A stretch of 36,524 bases of DNA from the NCBI GenBank assembly GCA_937873135.1, contig CALMVQ010000362.1, positions 70,391 to 106,914 on the forward strand, read 5' to 3'. This DNA comes from an uncultured Scytonema sp. Its GTDB lineage: Bacteria > Cyanobacteriota > Cyanobacteriia > Cyanobacteriales > Nostocaceae. Numbering within the stretch: the stretch's first letter is position 1; each line of letters opens with the position of its first letter. This document shows, piece after piece, positions 7,825-16,232 of the stretch. Made by a program: the position numbers and the translations under genes. The notes under the pieces were generated by a model. It worked only from the letters and a program-made list of their open reading frames with translations, did no database searches and was not told the DNA's origin.

Positions 7825-8537
7825 ACGCAACCCTTGAACACTTTGCCAATCTTACTGCAATGCCTCCCAAACCAGGGCTAACTTCAATCTTGGAAAGACA
7901 GGCTTGAGTCCAAGGTATGAATTTTCTGATCGACTACAACCTAAGAGGGCAAACACCATTGCTCTGGGGCACGATTGCGGCTGAATGAAGGATGGCTTGA
8001 ACTGATGTCGATTCGTTTCGTTGGATTTTCGGTAGGAACGCGGGGAGAATACGCGGTAATTTATATTCTGCGCTCCCATACCCTATGTTATGGGATTGAA
8101 ACAAAGACGCCTTGTGGTGCGTTGCTTGCAAACAGGCGGACAAATTTTTTTAAGGGTGGCGAGCTTTGACAGCTAAATGATCAAACTTAGGTTCGGTAAG
8201 GAGATGGTGCGATCGCTCTTAAATGACGGCGAGCGCTACACTGATAGTAAGACTCCTCTCCCAATCGCAGATTCTTTAGGCAACCGAATGAGGAGTAGGG
8301 AGGAGTTAGCTGCTTTTCGCAAAGCCCGAAGTCTAAGGGGCGGCTTCCTTTGTAGAAGAGTTCGGGGGGTTACCAAGCCAGTGCGCCCAAAGGAGAGAAG
8401 TCTGAGTGGCGGCTTCCTTTGTACAGCAGAACAACGGAGGTTCCCCAGTGTTTTCGCACCTGCCAACCCGAAGAAAGCAAAGGAGCTTTGGGGAATAAGA
8501 AATAAAAATTTCCTTAATTTCCCTTGTTACCTTATCC
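7825..8537. other. Repeat-bearing region without a convincing gene
   Basis: Open frames exist on both strands but none has recognisable protein character or a ribosome-binding site. Two direct copies of a 26-bp unit (containing ggcggcttcctttgta) lie at 8329-8354 and 8399-8424, 70 bp apart. An isolated tgggattgaaac at about 8090 resembles the 3' end of a cyanobacterial CRISPR repeat, but it is single. The region reads as decayed sequence. Confidence 0.5.
8329..8424. repeat. Paired 26-bp direct repeats
   Basis: aagtctaaggggcggcttcc and aagtctgagtggcggcttcc, each followed by tttgta, differ at two positions and are spaced 70 bp apart. They are dispersed-repeat sequence rather than a gene, and lie about 110 bp before the start of the TPR-ATPase. 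Confidence 0.7.
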
Positions 8538-10907
8538 ATGTCCAGTGCGTCCCCCCTATTCGCCGAATTAGATCAAATCAACAGTGTGTTAGACATTCTT
8601 CAGCCAATTCTGACATTTTATACAGAAAACGAAGAGTTTATTGACAACCTGCTGTCAGGGGGGTTGCCTGCACTTCTCCCTGCCATTGTGAGTTTTTTCT
8701 GGTGGATAAAATGGCGGCATCGTCAGCGGCGCATTCCTCCTAATATTTTTCCTTTTGAAGTCATTAAGCCTCAAAGTCAAGACTTGAAGCAGCGAATTCT
8801 CGGTGGAGATGACTATGATCCTTTGGCAGATAGAAATATAGTTTATCAAGACCGAGTAATAAATCGCAACATCCGTAAGGAATTACAAAAGCAGCTTGAG
8901 GAGTATCGTTGGGTGTTAATTTTGGGACGCACCGGATTGGGGAAAACACGGGAAGCGACGGAATTGGCAAACCATCTGAATCAAGCAGGTTGGACGGTAC
9001 TTTACTTGAAGCCAAATGAATGGCTAGATATTCCCGCACGAATGCCTGTGTTGATGGGAAGCGATCGCAAGTTACTATTTTTCTTGGATGATCTCAACCA
9101 GAAAATGTACCGCAGCCGTGAAGAAATTTCTCCAGAAGCGGAAATAAATTTGGTGGAACGGTTTACAATCCCGTTACAAGAACGATTGCTGGATGCATTG
9201 GCAAAATACGAGTTGTTCTGTGGCAAAGCGGAAATCCGTGTGATTGCGACGGCAAGAAATGAAAAACAACCTGATTTTCCTGGGGAAACAAGCGCTTGGG
9301 AAAAACTGCAATGGGAAAAATACCCTAAGCTTTGGCAGCAATTTAAAATTTATGAATTACCCGAACCGGAAGATCGGGCAATTGTTGGGGTGTTGCGAGA
9401 AACGGTACCGAAAACCAACATCGCCGCATCGCCTGAATATTATGCTGAAATTGCCAGGCGCAATGACGCGACTTTTAGAAATGTGGTGGAAAATCTCCAG
9501 CACCTTTTGAATGATGGGTTACCTTTAAATCCTAAAACTTACCGAGAAAGTTTGGGGAAGACTTGGGAAGTACGCTACCAGGAGTCAGTCAGTTTATATC
9601 CAGTTAGCTGTTATATTTATGATGCGCTTGATTTGCTACAGCAATTTGATATCCCACTCAGCCGCTTGACAGTAGAAACAACAGCACGGATGTTGGTAAA
9701 AGGGAATTTTTGGTCCCGGCTGTGGTACAATTGGCAAATTCGCAGTGCGACTCACTTTTTAATTCACGCCGAACGCATCCTCCAACCCCGCGTTGGACAA
9801 ATAGAGGCAAAGGGCAGGCATCTGGATGTTAGGGAATACATCTTGCCGTTGACTCAGCTGATGTTGAAACTGGCAGTGAGACAACCCAAAGAAATGCACC
9901 CCATATTGCTAAATTTTGGTGTTAAAGTGGCACAATTAGGTTACCATCTTGAAGCAATTACCTGTTGGGATAAAGCTTTAAATCTTAGACCCGATTACTA
10001 CCAAGCTTGGGGAAATCGCGGCATTGTTCTGGGTAAAATGGGACAAACTCAAGCCAGCATTGCATCTTATGATAAAGTTTTGTCAGTCAAGCCAGATGAC
10101 CATTTAGCTTGGTACTACCGAGGGAATATTTTGGATGAGGATGGGCGATATGATGAGGCGATCGCATCCTACGATCAAGCTCTGTTGATTAAACCGGAAT
10201 ACTATCAAGCCTGGAACAACCGAGGAATTGCCTTGCGGGATTTAGGGAAATATCAAGAAGCAATCGTATCATACGATACAGCAGTTTTTTTGCAGCCGAA
10301 CCTGCACCAAGCTTGGTTCAATCGGGGTGTGGCGTTACAAACCTTGGGGCAATATGAAGAGGCAATCATATCTTACGACAAAGCACTCTCAATTCAATCT
10401 GACTTACACGAAGCTTGGTACAAACGGGGTAATGCGCTTTTTAATGTAGAGCGATACAATGAGACAATTGCATCCTATGATAAAGCTCTGGCGATTAAAC
10501 CAGACTTACATGAAGCTTGGTTCAACCGAGGCAATGCACTAGGTAATTTGGGAAAATATGTTTTGGCGATCGCATCTTACGACAAAGCTCTGGCGATCAA
10601 ACCAGATAAAAATGAGGCTTGGAACAATCGAGGATTGGCACTCATGTATTTAGAACGATATGATTTGGCGATCGCTTCTTTTGAGCAAGCACTCCTGATT
10701 AAACCAGAAGACGACTGTGTTTGGTATAACAAAGCTTGTTGCTATGGATTGCAACGGAATGTGGATCTAGCGGTGGAAAATTTGCGACAAGCCATCAAAC
10801 TGAATCGCTCACGTTGTCAACAAATGGCAAAGTCTGACTCTGATTTTGAAAGTATTCGGGGTTCGGAACAATTTCAGGCTTTGGTGGAGAATAGTAGTGA
10901 GCGCTGA
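8538..10907 (+). CDS. STAND-like P-loop NTPase with C-terminal TPR array
   Basis: A 789-residue protein. Residues about 41-57 (GGLPALLPAIVSFFWWI) are hydrophobic and look like a single membrane segment or re-entrant helix, followed by the basic run KWRHRQRR. The NTPase has Walker A GRTGLGKT (130-137) and Walker B KLLFFLDDL (178-186). A long helical region links it to eight consecutive 34-residue TPRs (about 469-742; typical unit YxEAIASYDKALAIKPDxxEAW), then a capping segment FESIRGSEQFQALV. This is the layout of signal-transduction NTPases with a repeat sensor: the TPRs bind a ligand or partner and the NTPase switches state. Known: such proteins are frequent in cyanobacteria and many act in defence or stress signalling. 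The partner is unknown. Confidence 0.82.
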   Translation: MSSASPLFAELDQINSVLDILQPILTFYTENEEFIDNLLSGGLPALLPAIVSFFWWIKWRHRQRRIPPNIFPFEVIKPQSQDLKQRILGGDDYDPLADRNIVYQDRVINRNIRKELQKQLEEYRWVLILGRTGLGKTREATELANHLNQAGWTVLYLKPNEWLDIPARMPVLMGSDRKLLFFLDDLNQKMYRSREEISPEAEINLVERFTIPLQERLLDALAKYELFCGKAEIRVIATARNEKQPDFPGETSAWEKLQWEKYPKLWQQFKIYELPEPEDRAIVGVLRETVPKTNIAASPEYYAEIARRNDATFRNVVENLQHLLNDGLPLNPKTYRESLGKTWEVRYQESVSLYPVSCYIYDALDLLQQFDIPLSRLTVETTARMLVKGNFWSRLWYNWQIRSATHFLIHAERILQPRVGQIEAKGRHLDVREYILPLTQLMLKLAVRQPKEMHPILLNFGVKVAQLGYHLEAITCWDKALNLRPDYYQAWGNRGIVLGKMGQTQASIASYDKVLSVKPDDHLAWYYRGNILDEDGRYDEAIASYDQALLIKPEYYQAWNNRGIALRDLGKYQEAIVSYDTAVFLQPNLHQAWFNRGVALQTLGQYEEAIISYDKALSIQSDLHEAWYKRGNALFNVERYNETIASYDKALAIKPDLHEAWFNRGNALGNLGKYVLAIASYDKALAIKPDKNEAWNNRGLALMYLERYDLAIASFEQALLIKPEDDCVWYNKACCYGLQRNVDLAVENLRQAIKLNRSRCQQMAKSDSDFESIRGSEQFQALVENSSER

Positions 10908-11105
10908 AGCGCTTGAAGTCAAGATTTTAAGAATTCTTTGGGAATGATTTGGCTATGACTTATACCAAATTCAAAAATCTTTGCAACACATAAATCAATT
11001 GCAAGGGCGAACAGCCGGAAGTTCACCACCGACGGAGTGGTTCATTAATGTGAAAACAGCTATAAGGTCTTCCTTTTATTACTTTTGTTTGTACTAATGT
11101 GGTGG

Positions 11106-11357
11106 TTATGCCGCTGCCGCCCACTCCAGTTGTTCATAACCCATACCACCGCCACATAGACTCCGGTCACCTTTATGAATCCATACAAACACAGCATCAA
11201 GTACCATCTGCCAGCAGTATTTGCGCCGCATGTCCAGCCGACCCATCCCATGCTCTATTGCCCATTTTTTGACCAGCGCTGTGTCTGCTAAACCCAGCAG
11301 CTCTTTCACATTATTCTTGATGACGCCAATGGTGGTTTTGATGCTATGATTAGGCAT
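11106..11357 (-). CDS. Hypothetical small protein
   Basis: An 83-residue protein starting MPNHSIKTTIGVIKNNVKEL. The ATG at 11357 is preceded by aaggaa at a good distance, which is why this start is preferred to one 11 codons upstream. It has a basic helical N-terminal half and an aromatic segment YCWQMVLDAVFVWIHKGDRSL, then a Gly-rich end. The family was not recognised. It is transcribed divergently from the RHH-like gene at 11503, with a palindromic operator candidate between them, so the two may be co-regulated. A toxin/antitoxin-like pair is possible but unsupported. Confidence 0.5.
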   Translation of the reverse strand: MPNHSIKTTIGVIKNNVKELLGLADTALVKKWAIEHGMGRLDMRRKYCWQMVLDAVFVWIHKGDRSLCGGGMGYEQLEWAAAA

Positions 11358-11456
11358 GACAGTTTCCTTAGGGATATTGCTCAAACCCATCGCCAGACTT
11401 TTTCCAGGAGTGGTGGCGGTGGTTATTAACCTTTATATTTATTAAACCTCTTTTAG

Positions 11457-11472
11457 AATAGGTTAACCTATT
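11457..11472. promoter_or_regulatory. Candidate operator palindrome
   Basis: aataggttaacctatt is a perfect 16-bp palindrome 30 bp before the ATG at 11503. It sits in the space between two divergent small genes. Partial half-sites (ttaacc at 11426-11431, aaacct at 11444-11449) lie alongside. The downstream gene encodes an RHH-like small protein, which suggests autoregulation. Confidence 0.5.
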
Positions 11473-11502
11473 TCATAAGTCAAGAGTAAAAAATATATTT
11501 TT

Positions 11503-11733
11503 ATGTCACACACTTATGGTAAAGCAGTAAAAGGTCACCGAGGCTTTGTATCACAAGGTAAGGATATTGGTGGCGACGTTAAAGTTATTGGTTGTAAGTT
11601 CCCACCCGAAGTTGATGCAGTCTTAAGGACACTTCCTAACCGCTCAGAGAAGCTTCGGCAGTGGGTTATTCAATGCATGCTCGAAGAGGGTCTGCTTGAC
11701 CAACATTCATCAACTCAGTCTCCCAACAGCTAG
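11503..11733 (+). CDS. Small RHH/CopG-like hypothetical protein
   Basis: A 76-residue protein. After a basic, glycine-containing N-terminal arm (about 1-27), VKVIGCKFPPEVDAVLRTL looks like the strand of a ribbon-helix-helix fold entering its first helix. SEKLRQWVIQCMLEEGLL then fits the second helix. Such proteins act as dimeric repressors or antitoxins. It is followed by a strong terminator, so it forms a single-gene unit. The assignment is from pattern only; the glycine-rich front end is not typical of CopG. Confidence 0.5.
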   Translation: MSHTYGKAVKGHRGFVSQGKDIGGDVKVIGCKFPPEVDAVLRTLPNRSEKLRQWVIQCMLEEGLLDQHSSTQSPNS

Positions 11734-11753
11734 TTAATTATTAATAGAGATCA

Positions 11754-11796
11754 CAAAAGGGGCGGACACCTGAATGAAGGATGTCTGCCCCTTTTG
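11754..11796 (+). terminator. Strong intrinsic terminator
   Basis: A 15-bp stem (caaaaggggcggaca / tgtctgccccttttg, one G-U pair) encloses a short loop, and the T-run is part of the descending arm. The arms also carry A and T tracts on both sides, so it could terminate transcription in both directions. Confidence 0.85.
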
Positions 11797-11802
11797 CTTT
11801 TG

Positions 11803-11981
11803 TAAACTGCCAAGTGCCTTCCCGAAAGGTTAGTCCTAATAACGAAGCGATCGCCTCTAAACTGGAAGCACTGCTAACTCCGGCGATCTGGGCACAACAA
11901 GGATACTATCGCCAACTGTGGATGCGTGATCGCAGCGCTCTACTTGCCTTCATACTTTATCTTAGAAAAAATTTTTTTTGA
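11803..11981 (+). pseudogene. Possible transposase N-terminal remnant
   Basis: The open frame (CQVPSRKVSPNNEAIASKLE, then LLTPAIWAQQGYYRQLWMRDR) recalls the opening of IS4-type transposases in cyanobacteria, where a helix of the type AxxYYRxLGxRxR precedes the core. It breaks off after SALLAFILYL. There is no ribosome-binding site, since it overlaps the terminator. Low confidence; the rest of 11734-12058 has no gene. Confidence 0.3.
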
Positions 11982-12058
11982 CTCCGTTCCTCATGACTCT
12001 ATTTGAAAAAAGGGGTGTGGGGGAAGAAACATTTTTGATGGCGTATCTGTTGCTATGA

Positions 12059-12355
12059 TCATGACTCAGCTTCTAATGCTCTAGCGGCTTGATCAAGCCT
12101 GTTGTTGGCATCTTTGGCAAATTTCAGCAGTAATATACTGACACTGCCATAAATACCGCCTTCAGCTGCTGCGACTTTTCCGGCTGAGACTTTTCCCGAA
12201 AAAAGTAGCAGAACACTTGCAAAACCAATGATTCCACTCACACTTAGGAATGTGTAGACAAGGTTAAATGCTGCACGGGCTTGGCGAAGTCTCTCCTGAT
12301 AAATGCTATGCCGTTCTTGATAAATTAAATTACTTGATTGATTTTGGTCATTCAT
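12059..12355 (-). CDS. TRADD-N-associated membrane domain protein
   Basis: A 98-residue protein with a polar N-terminus, a helix IYQERLRQARAAFNLVYTFL, a strong hydrophobic segment GIIGFASVLLLFSG, a loop, a second hydrophobic stretch (YGSVSILLLKFA), and ending KDANNRLDQAARAL. This pattern (YxERLxQARxAFN, two membrane helices, FAKDANxRLD) is what I recall for TRADD-N-associated membrane proteins, which are found in NTP-dependent conflict systems of multicellular bacteria. It is divergent from the HTH-ATPase at 12558 with about 200 bp between them. Inference: a membrane effector or scaffold of the neighbouring ATPase module. Confidence 0.6.
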   Translation of the reverse strand: MNDQNQSSNLIYQERHSIYQERLRQARAAFNLVYTFLSVSGIIGFASVLLLFSGKVSAGKVAAAEGGIYGSVSILLLKFAKDANNRLDQAARALEAES

Positions 12356-12477
12356 ATTAGTTACTCTAACTCTACAATTTCATCATCTAAGAGGAATAGT
12401 AGAGATGCAGGTTGAGAAATAGTTGACTTGTAGCGGAATTCACGCCAACTTCTAGCTGTGGTAGTGATAGAGTTGTA

Positions 12478-12505
12478 GGGTGCATTACGGCAAGCCCAAC
12501 GCACC
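12478..12505. repeat. Dispersed ggtgc/gcacc inverted repeat
   Basis: gggtgcattac ... caacgcacc is an imperfect inverted repeat of the ggtgcgtt family that is common between cyanobacterial genes. It lies in the divergent promoter region of the TRADD-N gene and the HTH-ATPase. Confidence 0.45.
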
Positions 12506-12557
12506 ATCAGTGTCGAGTTGATCAAAAACCTACTATGCAATTTTTCGGTCAGCAGTC

Positions 12558-13664
12558 ATGGCGCGATCTCTCAGAGTTGCCTCAAAGTATATAAAAGACG
12601 TTAAATCAGCCCTTCAGCGTCATGGCTATCACAGCCAAAACGCTTTAGCTGAGGACATAGGGATATCTTTATCGACTGCTAAAAACTTTCTCAGTGGCAA
12701 ATCTGTTGATTATCTAAATTTTGTTGAAATCAGCGAGAAATTAGGGCTCATCTGGCAAGAAATTGCAAATAAAGAGCCAGGCACAGAAACACCTGCAACG
12801 TTTCTACCTGAAAATTATTCACCCTTCGTTACTGGTTCACCTATCACTCATCCTCGTTACTTTTTCGGACGAGAGAAGGAACTCAAACGCCTCTTCAACC
12901 TACTAAAACGGCATCCCCTGCAAAACGCTGCTATTATCGGCAAGCGGCGTATCGGCAAAACTTCTCTGCTGCACTATCTGAAAAACATCACTACTACCCC
13001 AGCAGAAAATTTACGTGCCAGCCAGAGGTCTAATTTAATACTCAAATTTGAAAAAACACAGTGGGTATTTGTAGACTTTCAAGACAACCGCATGTCTAGC
13101 AGAGAGAGGCTGCTGCTATACATACTAAAATCCTTGAACCTAAAAGTGCCGGAGCATTGTAACTTAGATTACTTTATGGATGTGGTTAGCGATAACTTGC
13201 GATCGCCTACAGTCATCTTACTGGATGAGATTGGTGTTGGATTGCAGCGTTGTCCAGAATTAGATGATGGGTTTTGGGAGAGTTTGCGCTCATTGGCAAC
13301 TAACCATACAGAGGGTAATTTAGCATTTGTCTTGGCAACCCATGAATCACCGATTGAACTAGCTCACAACACTGGGCATAGTTCACCCTTTTTCAACATT
13401 TTTGGCTATACTGCGACTTTGGGATCGCTGACTGAGCATGAAGCACGGGAATTGATAGCCAGTTCGCCTATTCCGTTCCCAGACAAGGATGTTGAGTGGA
13501 TTCTCAACCAAAGTCAAGGCTTGCCACTCTTGCTGCAAATTCTTTGTCGGGAAAGATTGTTTAGTCTAGAAGAGGGAGAGACTGATGAGAATTGGCGGGA
13601 GGAGGGGTTACGACAAATAAAGCCATTTGCTCATTTGTTGGAGGAGACAGAAAAAGAGAGCTAA
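12558..13664 (+). CDS. HTH-headed P-loop ATPase (STAND/MNS-like)
   Basis: A 368-residue protein. Residues 6-72 form a helix-turn-helix-like head (VASKYIKDVKSALQRHGYHS, then LAEDIGISLSTAKNFLSGK), a module seen on many cyanobacterial NB-ARC/STAND ATPases. The ATPase follows with the entry motif FFGREKELKRL (102-112), Walker A IGKRRIGKTS (127-136) and Walker B VILLDE (219-224). A sensor-like stretch LAFVLATHES comes later. It has no WD40, TPR or LRR sensor, so it is a compact form. The stop at 13664 is followed 3 bp later by the ATG of the next, broken gene, implying an operon. Likely role: nucleotide-driven switch in a defence or stress pathway. Confidence 0.78.
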   Translation: MARSLRVASKYIKDVKSALQRHGYHSQNALAEDIGISLSTAKNFLSGKSVDYLNFVEISEKLGLIWQEIANKEPGTETPATFLPENYSPFVTGSPITHPRYFFGREKELKRLFNLLKRHPLQNAAIIGKRRIGKTSLLHYLKNITTTPAENLRASQRSNLILKFEKTQWVFVDFQDNRMSSRERLLLYILKSLNLKVPEHCNLDYFMDVVSDNLRSPTVILLDEIGVGLQRCPELDDGFWESLRSLATNHTEGNLAFVLATHESPIELAHNTGHSSPFFNIFGYTATLGSLTEHEARELIASSPIPFPDKDVEWILNQSQGLPLLLQILCRERLFSLEEGETDENWREEGLRQIKPFAHLLEETEKES

Positions 13665-13667
13665 AAA

Positions 13668-13919
13668 ATGCCTTTTAGCAGTTACAAGAGTATTGGCGCT
13701 GTTATTAAAGAATTTCAGATTAAGTATATTCATGATGATTTTATTATGGAATTGACATTAAATTTTTCAGGTGCAAGATCTAAGAAGAGTCAAATGACCA
13801 GAACGCCGCGCACTTATTCGGTGGTCGTAGGTACAACTAGAGCTGTTTTACTGTCCTTGTCTCAAGATTTGTCGCAACCCGCATCTCCCACTCTGGTGTA
13901 CCGACATTGTCTCCTATAA
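13668..13919 (+). pseudogene. Broken partner gene of the HTH-ATPase
   Basis: Only the first 34 or so residues look protein-like (MPFSSYKSIGAVIKEFQIKY, then IHDDFIMELTLNFSG). They resemble the opening of an uncharacterised cyanobacterial family of roughly 250 residues that often sits right after ATPases of this kind (recalled, unverified). Beyond about 13770 the frame turns into low-complexity, Ser/Thr-rich translation, and the DNA looks unrelated. Spacing to the previous stop is 3 bp, so the pair was co-transcribed. A truncated effector is the simplest reading. Confidence 0.5.
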
Positions 13920-14055
13920 TGACTCCTTCAGATACGCTACACCTTTGGAACATTGAACTGCAATGAATTATACTGAGTAAGTATATTGCGTTAATATTCT
14001 CCCTTTCAGGATGCATGGCAGCTTACATTAACTATGTAATGATTTAAACAAGCGC

Positions 14056-16038
14056 TTGGTCTTATTCATGGAACTTGAGCCACTTGAGTCACGGTTACAA
14101 GATGACATTAATCATATCATTCTAAGCAGCAAACGGTTGGTAACTCAAGCTGCGCGGATTGAACTAGATGCCAAGAGTTTGCAAGACTGTGATGATGTGG
14201 AAGCTATCCGTAACATCCACCGCAAACTAACAGTGGGTGAACTGGAAAGCCCAGTTAGCGCCCTGCTAGGCATCTTCAGTCGCACCAGCGAGGATGTCGA
14301 TGCAGCTTTGAACCAGGAAAGTGCTTATAACCAGCGTTTAGCACTTAAGGCTGTTGCAGAGCTTTTAGACGCACAGTTGCAAGAGTTGACCCGCAATAGC
14401 AACAAATATGTCTCCCGTTTCTACCCTATCACCAAAAGTTGGTACCAGATAATAGCTAACGAGGTGGAGACACTAATAGTATTGACCGAACTATCTCAGG
14501 AAATTGACAGCCCTTATGTTATCGAAATCCCTCTTCACGAAAAGCAAGAAATTTTTGTTCAACCTGCAACTCAACCTGCAACTCAAGCTGCACGGATTGA
14601 ACTAGATGCCAAGAGTTTGCAAGACTGTGATGATGTGGAAGCTATCCGTAACATCCACCGCAAACTAACAGTGGGTGAACTGGAAAGCCCAGTTAGCGCC
14701 CTGCTAGGCATCTTCAGTCGCACCAGCGAGGATGTCGATGCAGCTTTGAACCAGGAAAGTGCTTATAACCAGCGTTTAGCACTTAAGGCTGTTGCAGAGC
14801 TTTTAGACGCACAGTTGCAAGAGTTGACCCGCAATAGCAACAAATATGTCTCCCGTTTCTACCCTATCACCAAAAGTTGGTACCAGATAATAGCTAACGA
14901 GGTGGAGACACTAATAGTATTGACCGAACTATCTCAGGAAATTGACAGCCCTTATGTTATCGAAATCCCTCTTCACGAAAAGCAAGAAATTTTTGTTCAA
15001 CCTGCTGATATAAGTGGGACTTATATCAACGCTCATATTGAGCAACTACTTCTAGACCGCCGCCGTCCACCCTTGCTACTATATGGTCAGCGGCGGATGG
15101 GTAAAACCTCCCTCCTCCACAACTTGGGACGCCTGTTACCAAATACTATCATTCCGATGTTTGTGGACTTGCAAGGACCAGTGTCATCAGCCAGTAATCA
15201 TGCTGGTTTTCTTTACAACATTGCAAAAAGTATGATTAACTCCGCTAAAAAGCAAGGCTTTACTGTTCTACCTCTTACTCATGAAGCACTCGAGGATGAC
15301 CCATTCACCACTTTTGATGAATGGCTAGATGAAGTAGAACGGACACTAAAACAGAATACAGCTTTGCTAATGTTAGATGAGTTTGAAGCACTGGACAGTG
15401 CCATAGCCAAAGGACGTTTTGATGAGCAAGACGTTTTGGGGATGCTGCGTAATATAATACAACATCGTTCTCAGTTCAAGCTGCTGATAGCAGGTTCTCA
15501 TACAATAGAAGAGTATCAACGCTGGGCTAGCTACCTGATCAATGTACAAGTCGTGCATATTAGCTACTTGAAAGAAGATGAAGCCCGTCTATTAATTGAG
15601 CATCCTGTAAAAGATTTTACCCTACGTTATGAACCAGATGCCGTCGAGAGAGTGCTGCAACTTACCCGTTGTCATGCTTTTTTAGTACAATTGTTGTGTG
15701 CTGAAATTGTTGTACTTAAGAATGAGCAAGAAGAGAATTCCATGCGCCGATTGGCAACCTTAGCAGACGTAGAAGCGGCAATACCACAGGCGCTGAGGAG
15801 TGGTAGCTTTTTCTTCGCTGACATTCAAAACAACCAGGTAAATGCAACCGAAGTTGCTATCCTGTATCTTTTAGCAGCACAAGGGGAAAAAGCAAAAACT
15901 AATCGTCAGATAATATCACAACAATTCCCTGATGAATGCGATCGCTCTCTCAACCTATTACTACAAAGAGAACTCATTGAAGAAGTAGACAACGGCTATC
16001 GCTTCCAAGTAGAGTTGATCCGCCGATGGTTTACCTGA
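14056..16038 (+). CDS. P-loop ATPase with duplicated N-terminal helical domain
   Basis: A 660-residue protein. Residues 30-175 and 176-316 are two copies of the same helical domain, ending LSQEIDSPYVIEIPLHEKQE. The ATPase follows: Walker A GQRRMGKTS (344-352), Walker B ALLMLDEFEAL (436-446), then AGSHTIEEYQRW as a sensor region, and a C-terminal winged-helix-like part ending FQVELIRRWF. In relatives the helical domain occurs once and is followed by IFVGRTD before the ATPase. Here that motif reads IFVQPAD, suggesting the boundary was altered. Known: such ATPases belong to the archaeal-ATPase/STAND group often tied to conflict systems. The start is TTG at 14056 or the ATG at 14068; no clear Shine-Dalgarno precedes either. 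Confidence 0.8.
   Translation: MVLFMELEPLESRLQDDINHIILSSKRLVTQAARIELDAKSLQDCDDVEAIRNIHRKLTVGELESPVSALLGIFSRTSEDVDAALNQESAYNQRLALKAVAELLDAQLQELTRNSNKYVSRFYPITKSWYQIIANEVETLIVLTELSQEIDSPYVIEIPLHEKQEIFVQPATQPATQAARIELDAKSLQDCDDVEAIRNIHRKLTVGELESPVSALLGIFSRTSEDVDAALNQESAYNQRLALKAVAELLDAQLQELTRNSNKYVSRFYPITKSWYQIIANEVETLIVLTELSQEIDSPYVIEIPLHEKQEIFVQPADISGTYINAHIEQLLLDRRRPPLLLYGQRRMGKTSLLHNLGRLLPNTIIPMFVDLQGPVSSASNHAGFLYNIAKSMINSAKKQGFTVLPLTHEALEDDPFTTFDEWLDEVERTLKQNTALLMLDEFEALDSAIAKGRFDEQDVLGMLRNIIQHRSQFKLLIAGSHTIEEYQRWASYLINVQVVHISYLKEDEARLLIEHPVKDFTLRYEPDAVERVLQLTRCHAFLVQLLCAEIVVLKNEQEENSMRRLATLADVEAAIPQALRSGSFFFADIQNNQVNATEVAILYLLAAQGEKAKTNRQIISQQFPDECDRSLNLLLQRELIEEVDNGYRFQVELIRRWFT
14143..15003 (+). 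repeat. Intragenic 438-bp tandem duplication
   Basis: The unit starting actcaagctgc at 14143 begins again at 14581, a period of 438 bp (146 codons), so the frame is kept. By eye the copies differ at one base (gcgcgg against gcacgg). The second copy ends near 15003. The junction carries a small repeat of actcaa(c/g)ctgca, a likely slippage or recombination point. Confidence 0.95.
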
Positions 16039-16040
16039 AA

Positions 16041-16199
16041 ATCAAAGCTGGAGACTTACTCATAGTAGAGCATTTGGTAGACGAACAACCGGATAGAATA
16101 CTTAGGGAATTATGTGAGTGTTTGGTAACTCAGAGTGGAATTAATGTCAGTTTGCCAACTATGCACCGTGCAGTTCAAAGGTTAGAGTTGACCATTTAA
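16041..16199 (+). pseudogene. IS630-type transposase fragment
   Basis: The frame ending at the TAA at 16197-16199 reads EHLVDEQPDRILRELCECLV, then GINVSLPTMHRAVQRLELT. This matches the helix-turn-helix of IS630/Tc1-like transposases, where 'xVSxxTxxRxLxRLxLT' precedes the catalytic DDE domain. The catalytic part and the start are missing. It lies directly after the duplicated ATPase gene. Confidence 0.6.
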
Positions 16200-16232
16200 A
16201 AAAACACTGTATGCCAAAGGATCCGATAAGGT

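Noticed and set aside
8085-8106. CRISPR-repeat-like tgggattgaaac
   Set aside because: Only one copy, no regularly spaced repeats or cas genes nearby.
8177-8644. 155-codon plus-strand frame
   Set aside because: Runs through two dispersed direct repeats and overlaps the start of the TPR-ATPase gene in another frame; Arg-rich composition is typical of a random frame.
11060-11251. 63-codon minus-strand frame
   Set aside because: Overlaps in another frame the better-supported small gene at 11106-11357, which has a good ribosome-binding site.
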